Positions 1 to 5,803 of a stretch of 9,684 nucleotides of DNA are shown here, piece by piece. The notes below the pieces were generated by a model. It was given only the letters and a program-made list of their open reading frames with translations, was not told where the DNA came from and searched no databases. Source of the DNA: DASSFZ01 sp036514635. Lineage in GTDB: Bacteria > Chloroflexota > Anaerolineae > Fen-1058. The stretch is taken from the NCBI GenBank assembly GCA_036514635.1, contig DATBWU010000024.1:1-9684 (forward strand). Reading direction: 5' to 3'. Position 1 is the stretch's first letter; the number at the start of each line of letters is the position of its first letter. The translations under genes and the position numbers were made by a program.

Positions 1-130
1 CCGCGCAACTCGGAGGGCCATTCCGCGTCCGCGCTCGGATCGGGCTTGCACCGTGGGTCCGACTCGCTGGCCGTCGCTGCGACGCGTACTCGTCCTCGTC
101 GTCGTTTTTCGTTTCTCCAACTTGGGCGTA
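1..130 (-). other. No supported gene; possible 5' end of a divergent gene
   Basis: No plus-strand gene is convincing here. A promoter-like sequence at 131-160 reads leftward into this stretch, so a minus-strand gene probably begins here or just past the left edge. Candidate minus-strand starts are GTG at 51-49 and ATG at 21-19 in the same open frame, but neither has a clear Shine-Dalgarno sequence and too few codons lie inside the window to recognise a family. The plus-strand frame from 53 to 274 runs through a hairpin repeat and is not a credible protein. Confidence 0.3.
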
Positions 131-160
131 GGTATACCACAGGTTTATCCAAGATGTCAA
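131..160 (-). promoter_or_regulatory. Divergent sigma70-type promoter
   Basis: On the minus strand, TTGACA (complement of 155-160) is a perfect -35 box. It is followed by 18 bases and TATACC (complement of 131-136), a 4/6 match to the -10 box preceded by TGG, giving an extended -10. It points leftward, away from argG, so the gap between here and about 345 is a divergent control region. No transcript evidence is available. Confidence 0.55.
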
Positions 161-172
161 GACCTATTTTCT

Positions 173-283
173 GGTGATTACACGCAAGTTCGGATTAGCC
201 ACAGAGGCACGGAGACACAGAGAGCCTCGAACCTGCTTTTCTCCGTGCCTCCGTGTCTCTGTGGCAAGTCGTGAATAATCACC
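173..283. repeat. 'CACGGAG' hairpin repeat, copy 1
   Basis: The arms at 199-222 and 241-264 are inverted copies, with 21 of 24 positions complementary and the three differences all T/C. They are built from the unit CACGGAGACACAGAG. An 18-base spacer separates them. Outer flanks GGTGATTACACG (173-184) and CGTGAATAATCACC (270-283) are also nearly complementary, so the foldback may extend to the whole interval. A sister copy lies between lysW and lysX. Translated, such repeats give the spurious peptides 'HRGTETQR' and 'SVPPCLC', familiar from repeat-rich environmental genomes. Its function is unknown; it could be a foldback-type mobile repeat or a transcript-end hairpin. Confidence 0.8.
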
Positions 284-308
284 GGCTAATTTTCATGTGA
301 ATCTTCAC
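271..308. promoter_or_regulatory. Two GTGA-N4-TCAC sites, possible operators
   Basis: GTGA-ATAA-TCAC at 271-282 and GTGA-ATCT-TCAC at 297-308 are two near-palindromes of the same design, both followed by C. They are 26 bp apart start to start and lie upstream of the argG promoter at 345-373. The spacing of half-sites (N4) differs from the CRP/FNR type (N6). They could bind a dimeric regulator of the divergent region. The first also overlaps the outer flank of the hairpin repeat, so it may simply be part of that repeat. Confidence 0.3.
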
Positions 309-344
309 CAAGTCGATCCAGGTCAGTTATGGGCAGATTTACGA

Positions 345-373
345 TTGACTGGCTCGGCCGGCCGTGTTACCTT
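345..373 (+). promoter_or_regulatory. Probable promoter of the argG operon
   Basis: TTGACT (345-350, 5/6 match to the -35 box) is followed by a 17-base spacer and TACCTT (368-373, a weak -10) preceded by TGT, as in an extended -10. Transcription would begin near 380, giving an untranslated leader of about 250 bases before argG. The -35 and spacing are good, the -10 is poor. It is the best plus-strand candidate I see before argG. Confidence 0.45.
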
Positions 374-397
374 ACTAACAAGGATAACGTGCTCAAA

Positions 398-487
398 ATG
401 GTCCCCGAAGTTTTACAGCGCGCTCGACGACCGAAGCTGATTCCGTCCATCCCCGTGGGGGAAGGTCGGTTTGTTGAGCTTGGGTAA
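398..487 (+). CDS. Possible arginine-rich leader peptide (29 codons)
   Basis: An ATG-to-TAA frame of 29 codons lies between the probable promoter and a strong terminator ahead of argG. It contains four Arg codons: CGC at 419-421, CGA at 425-427, CGA at 428-430 and CGG at 467-469. The first three fall within four codons (Arg-Ala-Arg-Arg, residues 8-11). This is what a ribosome-stalling leader peptide controlling an arginine operon would look like. Against it, the only purine-rich motif upstream (AAGGA, 380-384) is 13 bases from the ATG, too far for a good Shine-Dalgarno, and Arg codons are common in GC-rich DNA. I recognise no homologue. If it is not translated, the segment is still a structured leader RNA. 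Confidence 0.3.
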   Translation: MVPEVLQRARRPKLIPSIPVGEGRFVELG

Positions 488-522
488 GCAGCGCCTGCGC
501 ACGCGCAACCCGCCTAAACCGC

Positions 523-553
523 AAAAGCCCTCCACCACGGAGGGCTTTTAATT
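523..553 (+). terminator. Intrinsic terminator or attenuator upstream of argG
   Basis: AAAAGCCCTCC (523-533) and GGAGGGCTTTT (539-549) form a perfect 11-bp stem with a five-base ACCAC loop. The 3' arm runs into a T-rich tail (546-555). This is a textbook rho-independent terminator. It lies 74 bases before the argG start and downstream of the only good plus-strand promoter, so it would stop operon transcription unless relieved, as in an attenuator. The alternative is that it terminates an unseen small RNA made from 380 onward. Confidence 0.8.
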
Positions 554-556
554 TTC

Positions 557-609
557 GATTGGGGATTGTGGATTGCGGATTGAAATCGACAATCTGAAAT
601 CCGAAATCA
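557..609. repeat. ATTG-rich inverted repeat, copy A
   Basis: The left part is a run of GATTG units (557-585) and the right part holds AATC units (586-609) ending in CTGAAATCCGAAATCA. It is the first of six related copies in the window, each with tandem GATTG-N2 units on the left and the reverse complement on the right. This copy lies between the terminator and the argG ribosome binding site and is more degenerate than the others. The tail CTGAAATC is shared with the copy before argH. Confidence 0.7.
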
Positions 610-627
610 TCTATCAGGAGATTCGCC

Positions 628-1890
628 GTGGCGAAGTCAAACGTCAAGAAGGTCGTGCTCGCTTATTCGGGTGGACTGGATACGTCGGTCATCGTGCCCT
701 GGCTGCGCGAGAACTACGGCTGCGAAGTCGTCTGCTTCTGCGCCGACATCGGGCAGGGCGAGGAACTATCGGGTCTGCCGGCCAAGGCGGTCGCCAGCGG
801 CGCGAGCAAATGCATTATCGAGGATTTGCGTGACGAATTCGCCCGCGATTATCTGTTTCGGCTGCTGCGATCGAGCGCGGTCTACGAGCGCAAGTACCTG
901 CTGGGCACATCGATCGCCCGACCGCTGATCGCCAAGCACCAGGTGCGAATTGCCCAGGCTGAAGGAGCCGATGCGGTAGCGCACGGCTGCACGGGCAAGG
1001 GCAACGACCAGGTGCGCTTTGAACTTACCTACACCGCGCTCGACCCGCGCTTGAAAGTCATCGCACCGTGGCGCGAGTGGGACATTCGCTCGCGGCAGGA
1101 TGCGCTGGCCTACGCTCGCGCGCACCACGTGCCGGTCACGGCGACCGAAAAGTCGATCTACAGCCGCGACCAAAACCTGTGGCACCTGTCGCACGAGGGC
1201 GGCCCGTTGGAAGACCCGTGGCTGGAGCCGGAAGAGTCGATGTACAAGTTGAGTGTATCGCCGGAGGCCGCGCCCGATGAGCCGCAGGTCATCGAGATCG
1301 ACTTTGAGGCCGGATGCCCGGTGGCGATCGACGGGCAGCGTTACGCGCCGGCTCAACTCGTGGCGACGCTCAACAGCATCGGCGGCAAGCACGGCGTCGG
1401 GCGCGTCGATCTGGTCGAGAACCGGCTGGTCGGCATGAAGTCGCACGGCGTCTACGAGACGCCCGGCGGCACGATCCTGCTGGCGGCGCATCGCGAGCTG
1501 GAATCGATTACGCTCGACCGCGACACGCTGCACTACAAGGACGTGATCGCCCAGCGTTACGCGGAGCTGGTGTACTACGGCCAGTGGTTCACGCCGCTGC
1601 GCGAGGCGCTGGATGCATTCATCGACAAGACGCAGACGCACGTCACGGGCACGGCGCGCTTGAAGCTATACAAGGGCAACGCGATCCCGATCGGCCGGCG
1701 CAGCCCGCACAGTCTGTACCGCGAAGACTTCGCGACGTTTGGCGAGGAAGACGTCTACGACCAGCAAGACGCCGAAGGGTTTATCAAACTGTTCAGCCTG
1801 CCGCTCAAAGTGCGGGCGATGATGGACGTGGCCGGCGACGGGCGCTCGCGTTACGAGTCGCCGGACTATTCGCAATTCAAGAGGGACTGA
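628..1890 (+). CDS. argG: Argininosuccinate synthase
   Basis: ArgG joins citrulline and aspartate with ATP to give argininosuccinate, the penultimate step of arginine synthesis, in the cytoplasm. The 420-residue protein is close to the family's usual 400 or so. The PP-loop nucleotide-binding motif SGGLDTS is at residues 14-20. The conserved HGCTGKGNDQVRFEL stretch is at 119-133 and the KSIYSRDQNLW...LEDP block at 175-197. I chose the GTG start at 628 because AGGAG lies 7 bases upstream (616-620) and the protein begins directly before the PP-loop, as in homologues. It is the first enzyme gene of the operon and may be controlled by the terminator at 523-553. Its stop codon touches an ATTG-rich repeat that fills the gap to argH. 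Confidence 0.97.
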   Translation: MAKSNVKKVVLAYSGGLDTSVIVPWLRENYGCEVVCFCADIGQGEELSGLPAKAVASGASKCIIEDLRDEFARDYLFRLLRSSAVYERKYLLGTSIARPLIAKHQVRIAQAEGADAVAHGCTGKGNDQVRFELTYTALDPRLKVIAPWREWDIRSRQDALAYARAHHVPVTATEKSIYSRDQNLWHLSHEGGPLEDPWLEPEESMYKLSVSPEAAPDEPQVIEIDFEAGCPVAIDGQRYAPAQLVATLNSIGGKHGVGRVDLVENRLVGMKSHGVYETPGGTILLAAHRELESITLDRDTLHYKDVIAQRYAELVYYGQWFTPLREALDAFIDKTQTHVTGTARLKLYKGNAIPIGRRSPHSLYREDFATFGEEDVYDQQDAEGFIKLFSLPLKVRAMMDVAGDGRSRYESPDYSQFKRD

Positions 1891-1956
1891 GGATTGCTGA
1901 TTGCGGATTGCGGATTGATCAATCAGCAATCCTCAATCCTCAATCTGAAATCTGAA
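1889..1956. repeat. ATTG-rich inverted repeat, copy B (argG-argH)
   Basis: This foldback is centred on the perfect palindrome GATTGATCAATC (1913-1924). Its arms, about 1893-1918 and 1919-1944, are complementary at about 22 of 26 positions. It fills the whole space from the argG stop codon to the argH start codon. The end, CTGAAATCTGAA, abuts the argH ATG. The repeat is open in the argH frame, which extends an apparent reading frame upstream to 1894, but that extension is repeat, not protein. Confidence 0.9.
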
Positions 1957-3342
1957 ATGACACTTTGGGGCGGACGATTCTCTGAAAGTCTGGATCCGTT
2001 GGCGGCGGAGTTCAACGCGTCGATCGCATTTGACCGGCGTCTGGCCGAGGTTGATGTGCGCGGATCGACGGCGTGGGCGCGTGCGCTGGCGCGGGCCGGC
2101 ATCCTAACCGAGGTCGAAGCCGATCAGCTTTGCGACGGCTTGCGGCGGATCGGCGAGGAGATTGGCGCTCAGCGCTTCGTGTTTGCGCCGACCGACGAAG
2201 ACATCCACACTGCCGCCGAGCGCCGCCTCGGCGAACTGGTCGGATCGGTGGCGGGCAAACTCCACACGGGCCGCAGCCGGAACGATCAGGTGGCGACGGA
2301 TTTCCGGCTGTGGACGCTGGACGCGATCGATGCAGTCGATGCGCACCTGCATAACCTCCAGGGCGCGCTCGCCGCGCGCGCCGAAGCCGATTGGGGAGTT
2401 TTGCTGCCCGGCTACACTCATTTCCAACGCGCCCAGCCGATTCTGCTCAGCCATTGGTGGTTATCGCATTTCTGGCCGCTCGCACGTGATCGCGAGCGGC
2501 TTTTGCAACTGCGCGCCCGCACGGGGGTCATGCCGCTCGGTTCGGGCGCGCTGGCCGGGACGCCCTTTCCGATCGACCGCGAGCACCTGGCGCTCGATCT
2601 GGGTTTCGATGCCGTCTCGCCGAATAGCGTGGACGCCGTCTCCGACCGTGACTTCGCCGCCGAGTTTCTGTTCGTCGCGGCGCTGATCGGGGTTCACCTG
2701 TCGCGCCTGGCCGAAGCGCTGATCCTTTTTGCCACGAGCGAATTCGGGTTCATCGAACTCGCCGATGCGTTCTCCACCGGCTCCAGCCTGATGCCGCAGA
2801 AGAAGAACCCGGACGTGCTCGAATTGACGCGCGGCAAGGCCGGAACGTTGATCGGCCGCCTGGCCGGGCTTCTGGCGACGTTGAAAGGATTGCCGTCGGC
2901 CTACGACAAGGATTTGCAGGAAGACAAGCCGCCGGTCTTCGATGCCGCCGATACGCTCGCGCAGATGATTCCGGCGATGACCGGCGCGATCAAGAGCCTG
3001 AGCGCGCATGCCGATCGGATGGAGGCCGCGCTCGATCCGGCGATGCTGGCGACCGACCTGGCGGATTATCTCGTCGAGCGTGGCGTGCCCTTTCGCCAGG
3101 CGCACGCGCTGGTAGGCCGCGCTGTTCGTCGGGCGATCGATTTGGGCGTGCGGCTCGATCGGTTGCCGCTCGCCGACCTGAAGTCGATCAGCCCGGTCAT
3201 CGGCGAGGATGTCGCCGCCGTCTTTGACGCTCAGGCGGCGGTCGCGCGGCGCAAGGTCACCGGCGGGACGGGGCACGCGGCGGTGAGGAAGCAACTGGAG
3301 CAGGTCAAGATGTATTTGTCGTCGCATCCACCGAAACTATGA
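1957..3342 (+). CDS. argH: Argininosuccinate lyase
   Basis: ArgH cleaves argininosuccinate to arginine and fumarate, the last step of arginine synthesis, acting as a cytoplasmic tetramer. The protein has 461 residues, typical of the family. It opens with MTLWGGRF, the standard ArgH N-terminus, which fixes the start at 1957. Visible motifs are HTGRSRNDQV at residues 103-112, PGYTHFQRAQP at 151-161 (catalytic-base His155 region) and the family signature GSSLMPQKKNPD at 275-286 with the catalytic serine. There is no Shine-Dalgarno before the ATG, because the preceding bases are the end of a hairpin repeat. Translation may depend on coupling to argG, 66 bases upstream, or on A-rich initiation. 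Confidence 0.97.
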   Translation: MTLWGGRFSESLDPLAAEFNASIAFDRRLAEVDVRGSTAWARALARAGILTEVEADQLCDGLRRIGEEIGAQRFVFAPTDEDIHTAAERRLGELVGSVAGKLHTGRSRNDQVATDFRLWTLDAIDAVDAHLHNLQGALAARAEADWGVLLPGYTHFQRAQPILLSHWWLSHFWPLARDRERLLQLRARTGVMPLGSGALAGTPFPIDREHLALDLGFDAVSPNSVDAVSDRDFAAEFLFVAALIGVHLSRLAEALILFATSEFGFIELADAFSTGSSLMPQKKNPDVLELTRGKAGTLIGRLAGLLATLKGLPSAYDKDLQEDKPPVFDAADTLAQMIPAMTGAIKSLSAHADRMEAALDPAMLATDLADYLVERGVPFRQAHALVGRAVRRAIDLGVRLDRLPLADLKSISPVIGEDVAAVFDAQAAVARRKVTGGTGHAAVRKQLEQVKMYLSSHPPKL

Positions 3343-3351
3343 AACGACAAG

Positions 3352-3383
3352 CGTGTCATGACTGCACGTGTGTCATGCGACAC
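3352..3383. promoter_or_regulatory. GTGTCATG repeat/hairpin before lysW
   Basis: CGTGTCATG at 3352-3360 recurs as TGTGTCATG at 3369-3377. The second copy forms a small hairpin, GTGTC (3370-3374) with GACAC (3379-3383), loop ATGC. The central CACGTG (3365-3370) is also palindromic. This lies in the 82-base argH-lysW gap. It could be an operator or an RNA stem protecting the lysW message. It is not a terminator, since no T-run follows. Short repeats like this can arise by chance. Confidence 0.25.
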
Positions 3384-3424
3384 GTTTCTATGCGCGCAAT
3401 CATCCTTTGCAGGAGGAACGTAAT

Positions 3425-3592
3425 ATGAATTCGAGTAACTGCCCTGAATGCGATGCCCAGATCGAGTTGGACAGCGTCGTGCAGGGTGAGATCGTCGTGT
3501 GCCCGGACTGCGGAACGGATCTGGAAGTCGTCAGTCTCGATCCGCTCAGCCTGGCGCTCGCGCCGATGGAACAGGAAGACTGGGGCGAGTGA
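3425..3592 (+). CDS. lysW: LysW amino-acid carrier protein
   Basis: LysW is a small carrier whose C-terminal Glu gamma-carboxyl is joined to the alpha-amino group of alpha-aminoadipate or glutamate, protecting it while LysZ, LysY and LysJ act. The 55-residue protein has four zinc-ligand cysteines in two CPxC motifs (Cys6, Cys9, Cys26, Cys29) and many acidic residues. It ends in the diagnostic EDWGE, so Glu55 is the attachment point. A strong AGGAGG (3411-3416) lies 8 bases before the ATG, the best ribosome binding site in the window, as expected for a carrier needed in excess. A longer in-frame start at 3368 would add 19 unrelated residues and is rejected. A hairpin followed by TTTTATT lies downstream and could reduce read-through into lysX. 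Confidence 0.96.
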   Translation: MNSSNCPECDAQIELDSVVQGEIVVCPDCGTDLEVVSLDPLSLALAPMEQEDWGE

Positions 3593-3651
3593 ATACGACT
3601 TTACCACTTGGAACCTTACCTGTGGAAACTTTGCTGTTTGTGCAACGATTG

Positions 3652-3727
3652 AACCACGGAGACGCGGAGGGCACAGAGGTTTGGCCGTTCAGTTTTCTCC
3701 GTGTCTCCGTGCCTCCGTGGTTTTATT
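3652..3727. repeat. 'CACGGAG' hairpin repeat, copy 2 (lysW-lysX)
   Basis: The left arm AACCACGGAGACGCGGAGG... (3652-3678) and right arm ...CCTCCGTGGTT (3697-3722) are inverted copies with a few mismatches and a small indel, separated by 18 bases. It belongs to the same family as the copy at 199-264. On the plus strand the right arm ends in GGTTTTATT, so the RNA would be a long hairpin followed by a U-run, resembling a leaky terminator. It occupies much of the 175-base lysW-lysX gap, the only long gap between carrier and ligase genes. Confidence 0.8.
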
Positions 3728-3767
3728 CCGCATCGGGTTCCGGTTCATCCGGCTTGGGAGGTATGAC

Positions 3768-4697
3768 ATGAAGATAGGTGTGTTGCTGTCACGGGTGCGC
3801 GTCGAGGAGAAGTGGCTGCTTGAGGCGCTGGAGCAGCGCGGCCTGGAGCACGATCGCATCGACGATCGCGAAGCCATCTTCGATCTCGCGCACCCCGATG
3901 CGTGGCTTCAGTACGACGTAGTGCTTGAGCGCAGCGTGTCGTTCGCGCGAGGACTTTACGCGACGCAGGTGCTCAACTCGTGGGGCATCCCCACGGTCAA
4001 CATGGCGCATGTCGCGGCGACGTGTGGCGACAAACTGGCGACGACCGCGGCGTTGGCTCACGCCGGAGTGCCGCAGCCGCGCGTGCGGATCGCCTTCACG
4101 CCCGAATCGGCACTCGCCGCGATCGAGGAGATCGGGTATCCGGTCGTGCTCAAGCCGGTGATCGGATCGTGGGGACGGCTGCTGTCGAAGATCAACGATC
4201 GCGATGCGGCGGAGGCCATCCTCGAACACAAAGAAACACTCGGCTCGTACCAGCACTCTATATTCTATATTCAAGAGTACATCGAGAAGCCGGGCCGCGA
4301 CATTCGCGCGTTTGTCATCGGCGACCGGACTGTGTGCGCGATCTACCGGACCTCGCCGCACTGGATCACGAACACGGCGCGCGGCGGCAAGGGCGAGGTC
4401 TGTCCGGTGACGCCCGACCTGGACGCGATCTGCGTCGCGGCGGCGAACGCGGTCGGCGGCGGCGTGCTGGCGGTCGACGTTCTGGAGGACCCGGCGCGCG
4501 GCTACCTGATCAACGAGGTCAACCACACGATGGAATTCCACACGACGGTCCCGGTCACGGGCGTGGACATTCCGGGTTTGATCGTTGATTACACGGTGGC
4601 CGCTGCGCGCAACAGGCTCGGTTTTCAGATGCCGGCCATCTCGCCTGTGGCGCTGACCCAGTCAAATGGCAACGGGCGTCACGCGGTGGCTGCATGA
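3768..4697 (+). CDS. lysX: LysX/ArgX-type LysW ligase (ATP-grasp)
   Basis: This ligase uses ATP to link alpha-aminoadipate (LysX) or glutamate (ArgX) to the C-terminal Glu of LysW. The protein has 309 residues. ATP-grasp features are KPVIGSWGRLLSKI at 129-142, IQEYIEKPGRDIRAFVIG at 168-185, NTARGG at 202-207 and NEVNHTMEF at 249-257. The start is fixed by GGGAGG (3756-3761), 6 bases before ATG 3768, and by the MKIGVLLSR opening. After NEVNHTMEF this protein reads H-T-T-V (258-261) where Thermus LysX, as I recall it, has K-N-S-V. That position is reported to decide substrate (N-T/S in LysX, G-F in ArgX), so specificity cannot be settled. A tail of about 25 residues follows the usual end. The stop overlaps the lysY ATG (ATGA), implying coupled translation. 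Confidence 0.93.
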   Translation: MKIGVLLSRVRVEEKWLLEALEQRGLEHDRIDDREAIFDLAHPDAWLQYDVVLERSVSFARGLYATQVLNSWGIPTVNMAHVAATCGDKLATTAALAHAGVPQPRVRIAFTPESALAAIEEIGYPVVLKPVIGSWGRLLSKINDRDAAEAILEHKETLGSYQHSIFYIQEYIEKPGRDIRAFVIGDRTVCAIYRTSPHWITNTARGGKGEVCPVTPDLDAICVAAANAVGGGVLAVDVLEDPARGYLINEVNHTMEFHTTVPVTGVDIPGLIVDYTVAAARNRLGFQMPAISPVALTQSNGNGRHAVAA

Positions 4698-5725
4698 GAG
4701 TTTCGATCGTCGGCGCGTCGGGTTACACGGGAGGAGAGCTGCTGCGCATTCTGTTGTTCCACCCACACGTGGAACTGGCGCAGGTGACCTCGGAGAGCCA
4801 TGCGGGGGAGTACGTGTATCAGCAGCACCCCAACTTGAGGAAGCGCACCGCGCTCAAGTTCACTTCGCGTGACGCGCTCGAGCCGTGCGACGTGCTGTTC
4901 CTGGCGCTGCCGCACGGCGAGGCGCAGAAGCGAATTGACACTTACCTCACGCTCGCCCCTCGAATCGTCGATCTGTCGGCGGACTTCCGACTGAACGATC
5001 CGGCGCTGTACAAGAAGTGGTACGGCGCAGATCACGCCGCGCCGCAATACCTGGGCCGGTTTGTGTACGGCCTGCCCGAGCTTCAGCGCGAGGCGATGAA
5101 GACGGCGAAGCACATCAGCGGCGTGGGCTGCAACGCGACCGCGTCGATCCTGGCGCTGCTGCCACTCGTCAAGGCTGACTTGATCGATCACGACAATCCG
5201 ATTGTTGTGGACGTGAAGACTGGCTCGTCGGAAGGCGGCGCGAGTGTGAACCCCGGCTCGCATCATCCCGAGAAGAGCCATTCGGTGCGCGCATACGCGC
5301 CGACCGGCCATCGGCATACGGCGGAGGTGATCCAGGAGTTGGGCTTGAGCAACGTGCACCTGAGCATGACTGCCGTCGATCTGGTGCGCGGCGTGCTGGC
5401 GGCGGCGCACGTCTTCGTCAAGCCGGGCACGACCGAGAAGGACTTGTGGAAAGCCTACCGGGCCGCATACAACGACGAGCCGTTCGTCCGGATCGTCAAG
5501 GACAAAACCGGTATTCATCGCGTACCCGATCCGAAAATCCTGGCCGGATCGAATTACGCCGACGTCGGCTTCGACCTCGATCCTGATTCGGGCCGCGTGG
5601 TCGCGCTGGCGGCGATCGACAACCTGATGAAGGGCGCGGCGGGCAGCGCAGTGCAGGCGATGAACGTCATGTGCGGGTTTGAGGAAACGGGTGGACTTGA
5701 GTTTCCAGGTCTCCATCCGGTTTGA
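4694..5725 (+). CDS. lysY: LysW-acyl-phosphate reductase (LysY/ArgC)
   Basis: This NADPH-dependent reductase converts the LysW-bound gamma/delta-phosphate made by LysZ to the semialdehyde. It belongs to the N-acetyl-gamma-glutamyl-phosphate reductase (ArgC) family and has 343 residues. The Rossmann motif GASGYTGGELLR is at residues 7-18. The catalytic cysteine is Cys146 in GVGCNATAS; the GCNATA form is what I recall for LysY, where acetyl-type ArgC usually has GCYPT. A conserved GHRHTAEV segment with His208 lies at 205-212. With lysX overlapping by four bases, the carrier-bound substrate is near certain, while lysine or arginine use (or both) is open. The TGA stop lies inside the first unit of an ATTG repeat. 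Confidence 0.94.
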   Translation: MRVSIVGASGYTGGELLRILLFHPHVELAQVTSESHAGEYVYQQHPNLRKRTALKFTSRDALEPCDVLFLALPHGEAQKRIDTYLTLAPRIVDLSADFRLNDPALYKKWYGADHAAPQYLGRFVYGLPELQREAMKTAKHISGVGCNATASILALLPLVKADLIDHDNPIVVDVKTGSSEGGASVNPGSHHPEKSHSVRAYAPTGHRHTAEVIQELGLSNVHLSMTAVDLVRGVLAAAHVFVKPGTTEKDLWKAYRAAYNDEPFVRIVKDKTGIHRVPDPKILAGSNYADVGFDLDPDSGRVVALAAIDNLMKGAAGSAVQAMNVMCGFEETGGLEFPGLHPV

Positions 5726-5791
5726 TTGATGATTGAAGATTTCTGATTGCTGATTGAACTGCTACAATCGGCAATCAACGATCATCAATTT
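5722..5791. repeat. ATTG-rich inverted repeat, copy C (lysY-S23 gene)
   Basis: The left half carries GATTGATGATTGAAG and TGATTGCTGATTG units (5723-5757). The right half carries CAATCGGCAATCAACG and ATCATCAATTTG (5765-5791). A short CTGCTA segment separates the two. It begins at the lysY stop codon and ends 12 bases before the next start codon. The reading frame of the downstream gene stays open upstream to 5747, but those codons are repeat. Confidence 0.85.
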
Positions 5792-5803
5792 GAAAGAGGG
5801 CGC

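Noticed and set aside
53..274. 73-codon plus-strand frame
   Set aside because: Its second half is the translation of the 'CACGGAG' hairpin repeat, and it has no ribosome binding site.
374..553. T-box riboswitch ahead of argG
   Set aside because: A terminator is present, but I find no T-box consensus (AGGGUGGNACCGCG) and no clear Stem I elements.
766..1641. 291-codon minus-strand frame opposite argG, and a similar one at 2461-3327 opposite argH
   Set aside because: Both are antisense shadows with Arg-rich composition; the plus strand carries clear enzymes.
1889..1956. CRISPR-like array of short repeated words, here and in the other ATTG copies
   Set aside because: The words are only about 7 bases, arranged as inverted arms without spacers, and there are no cas genes.
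1894..1956. Upstream start of argH within the repeat
   Set aside because: The added 21 residues are translated repeat; ArgH proteins begin near MTLWGGRF.
3453..3767. Upstream extension of the lysX frame through lysW
   Set aside because: It reads lysW DNA in another frame and a hairpin repeat. GGGAGG and the conserved N-terminus fix the start at 3768.
4257..4275. AT-rich TCTATATTCTATATTC stretch within lysX as an internal promoter
   Set aside because: It encodes conserved residues (SIFYIQEY), has no matching -35 box, and the local composition is explained by the Ile/Tyr/Phe codons.
4679..5716. 345-codon open frame on the minus strand opposite lysY
   Set aside because: It mirrors lysY almost exactly, is Arg/His-rich, matches no family I know and lies opposite a gene with intact catalytic motifs. 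Such mirror frames are common in GC-rich genes.
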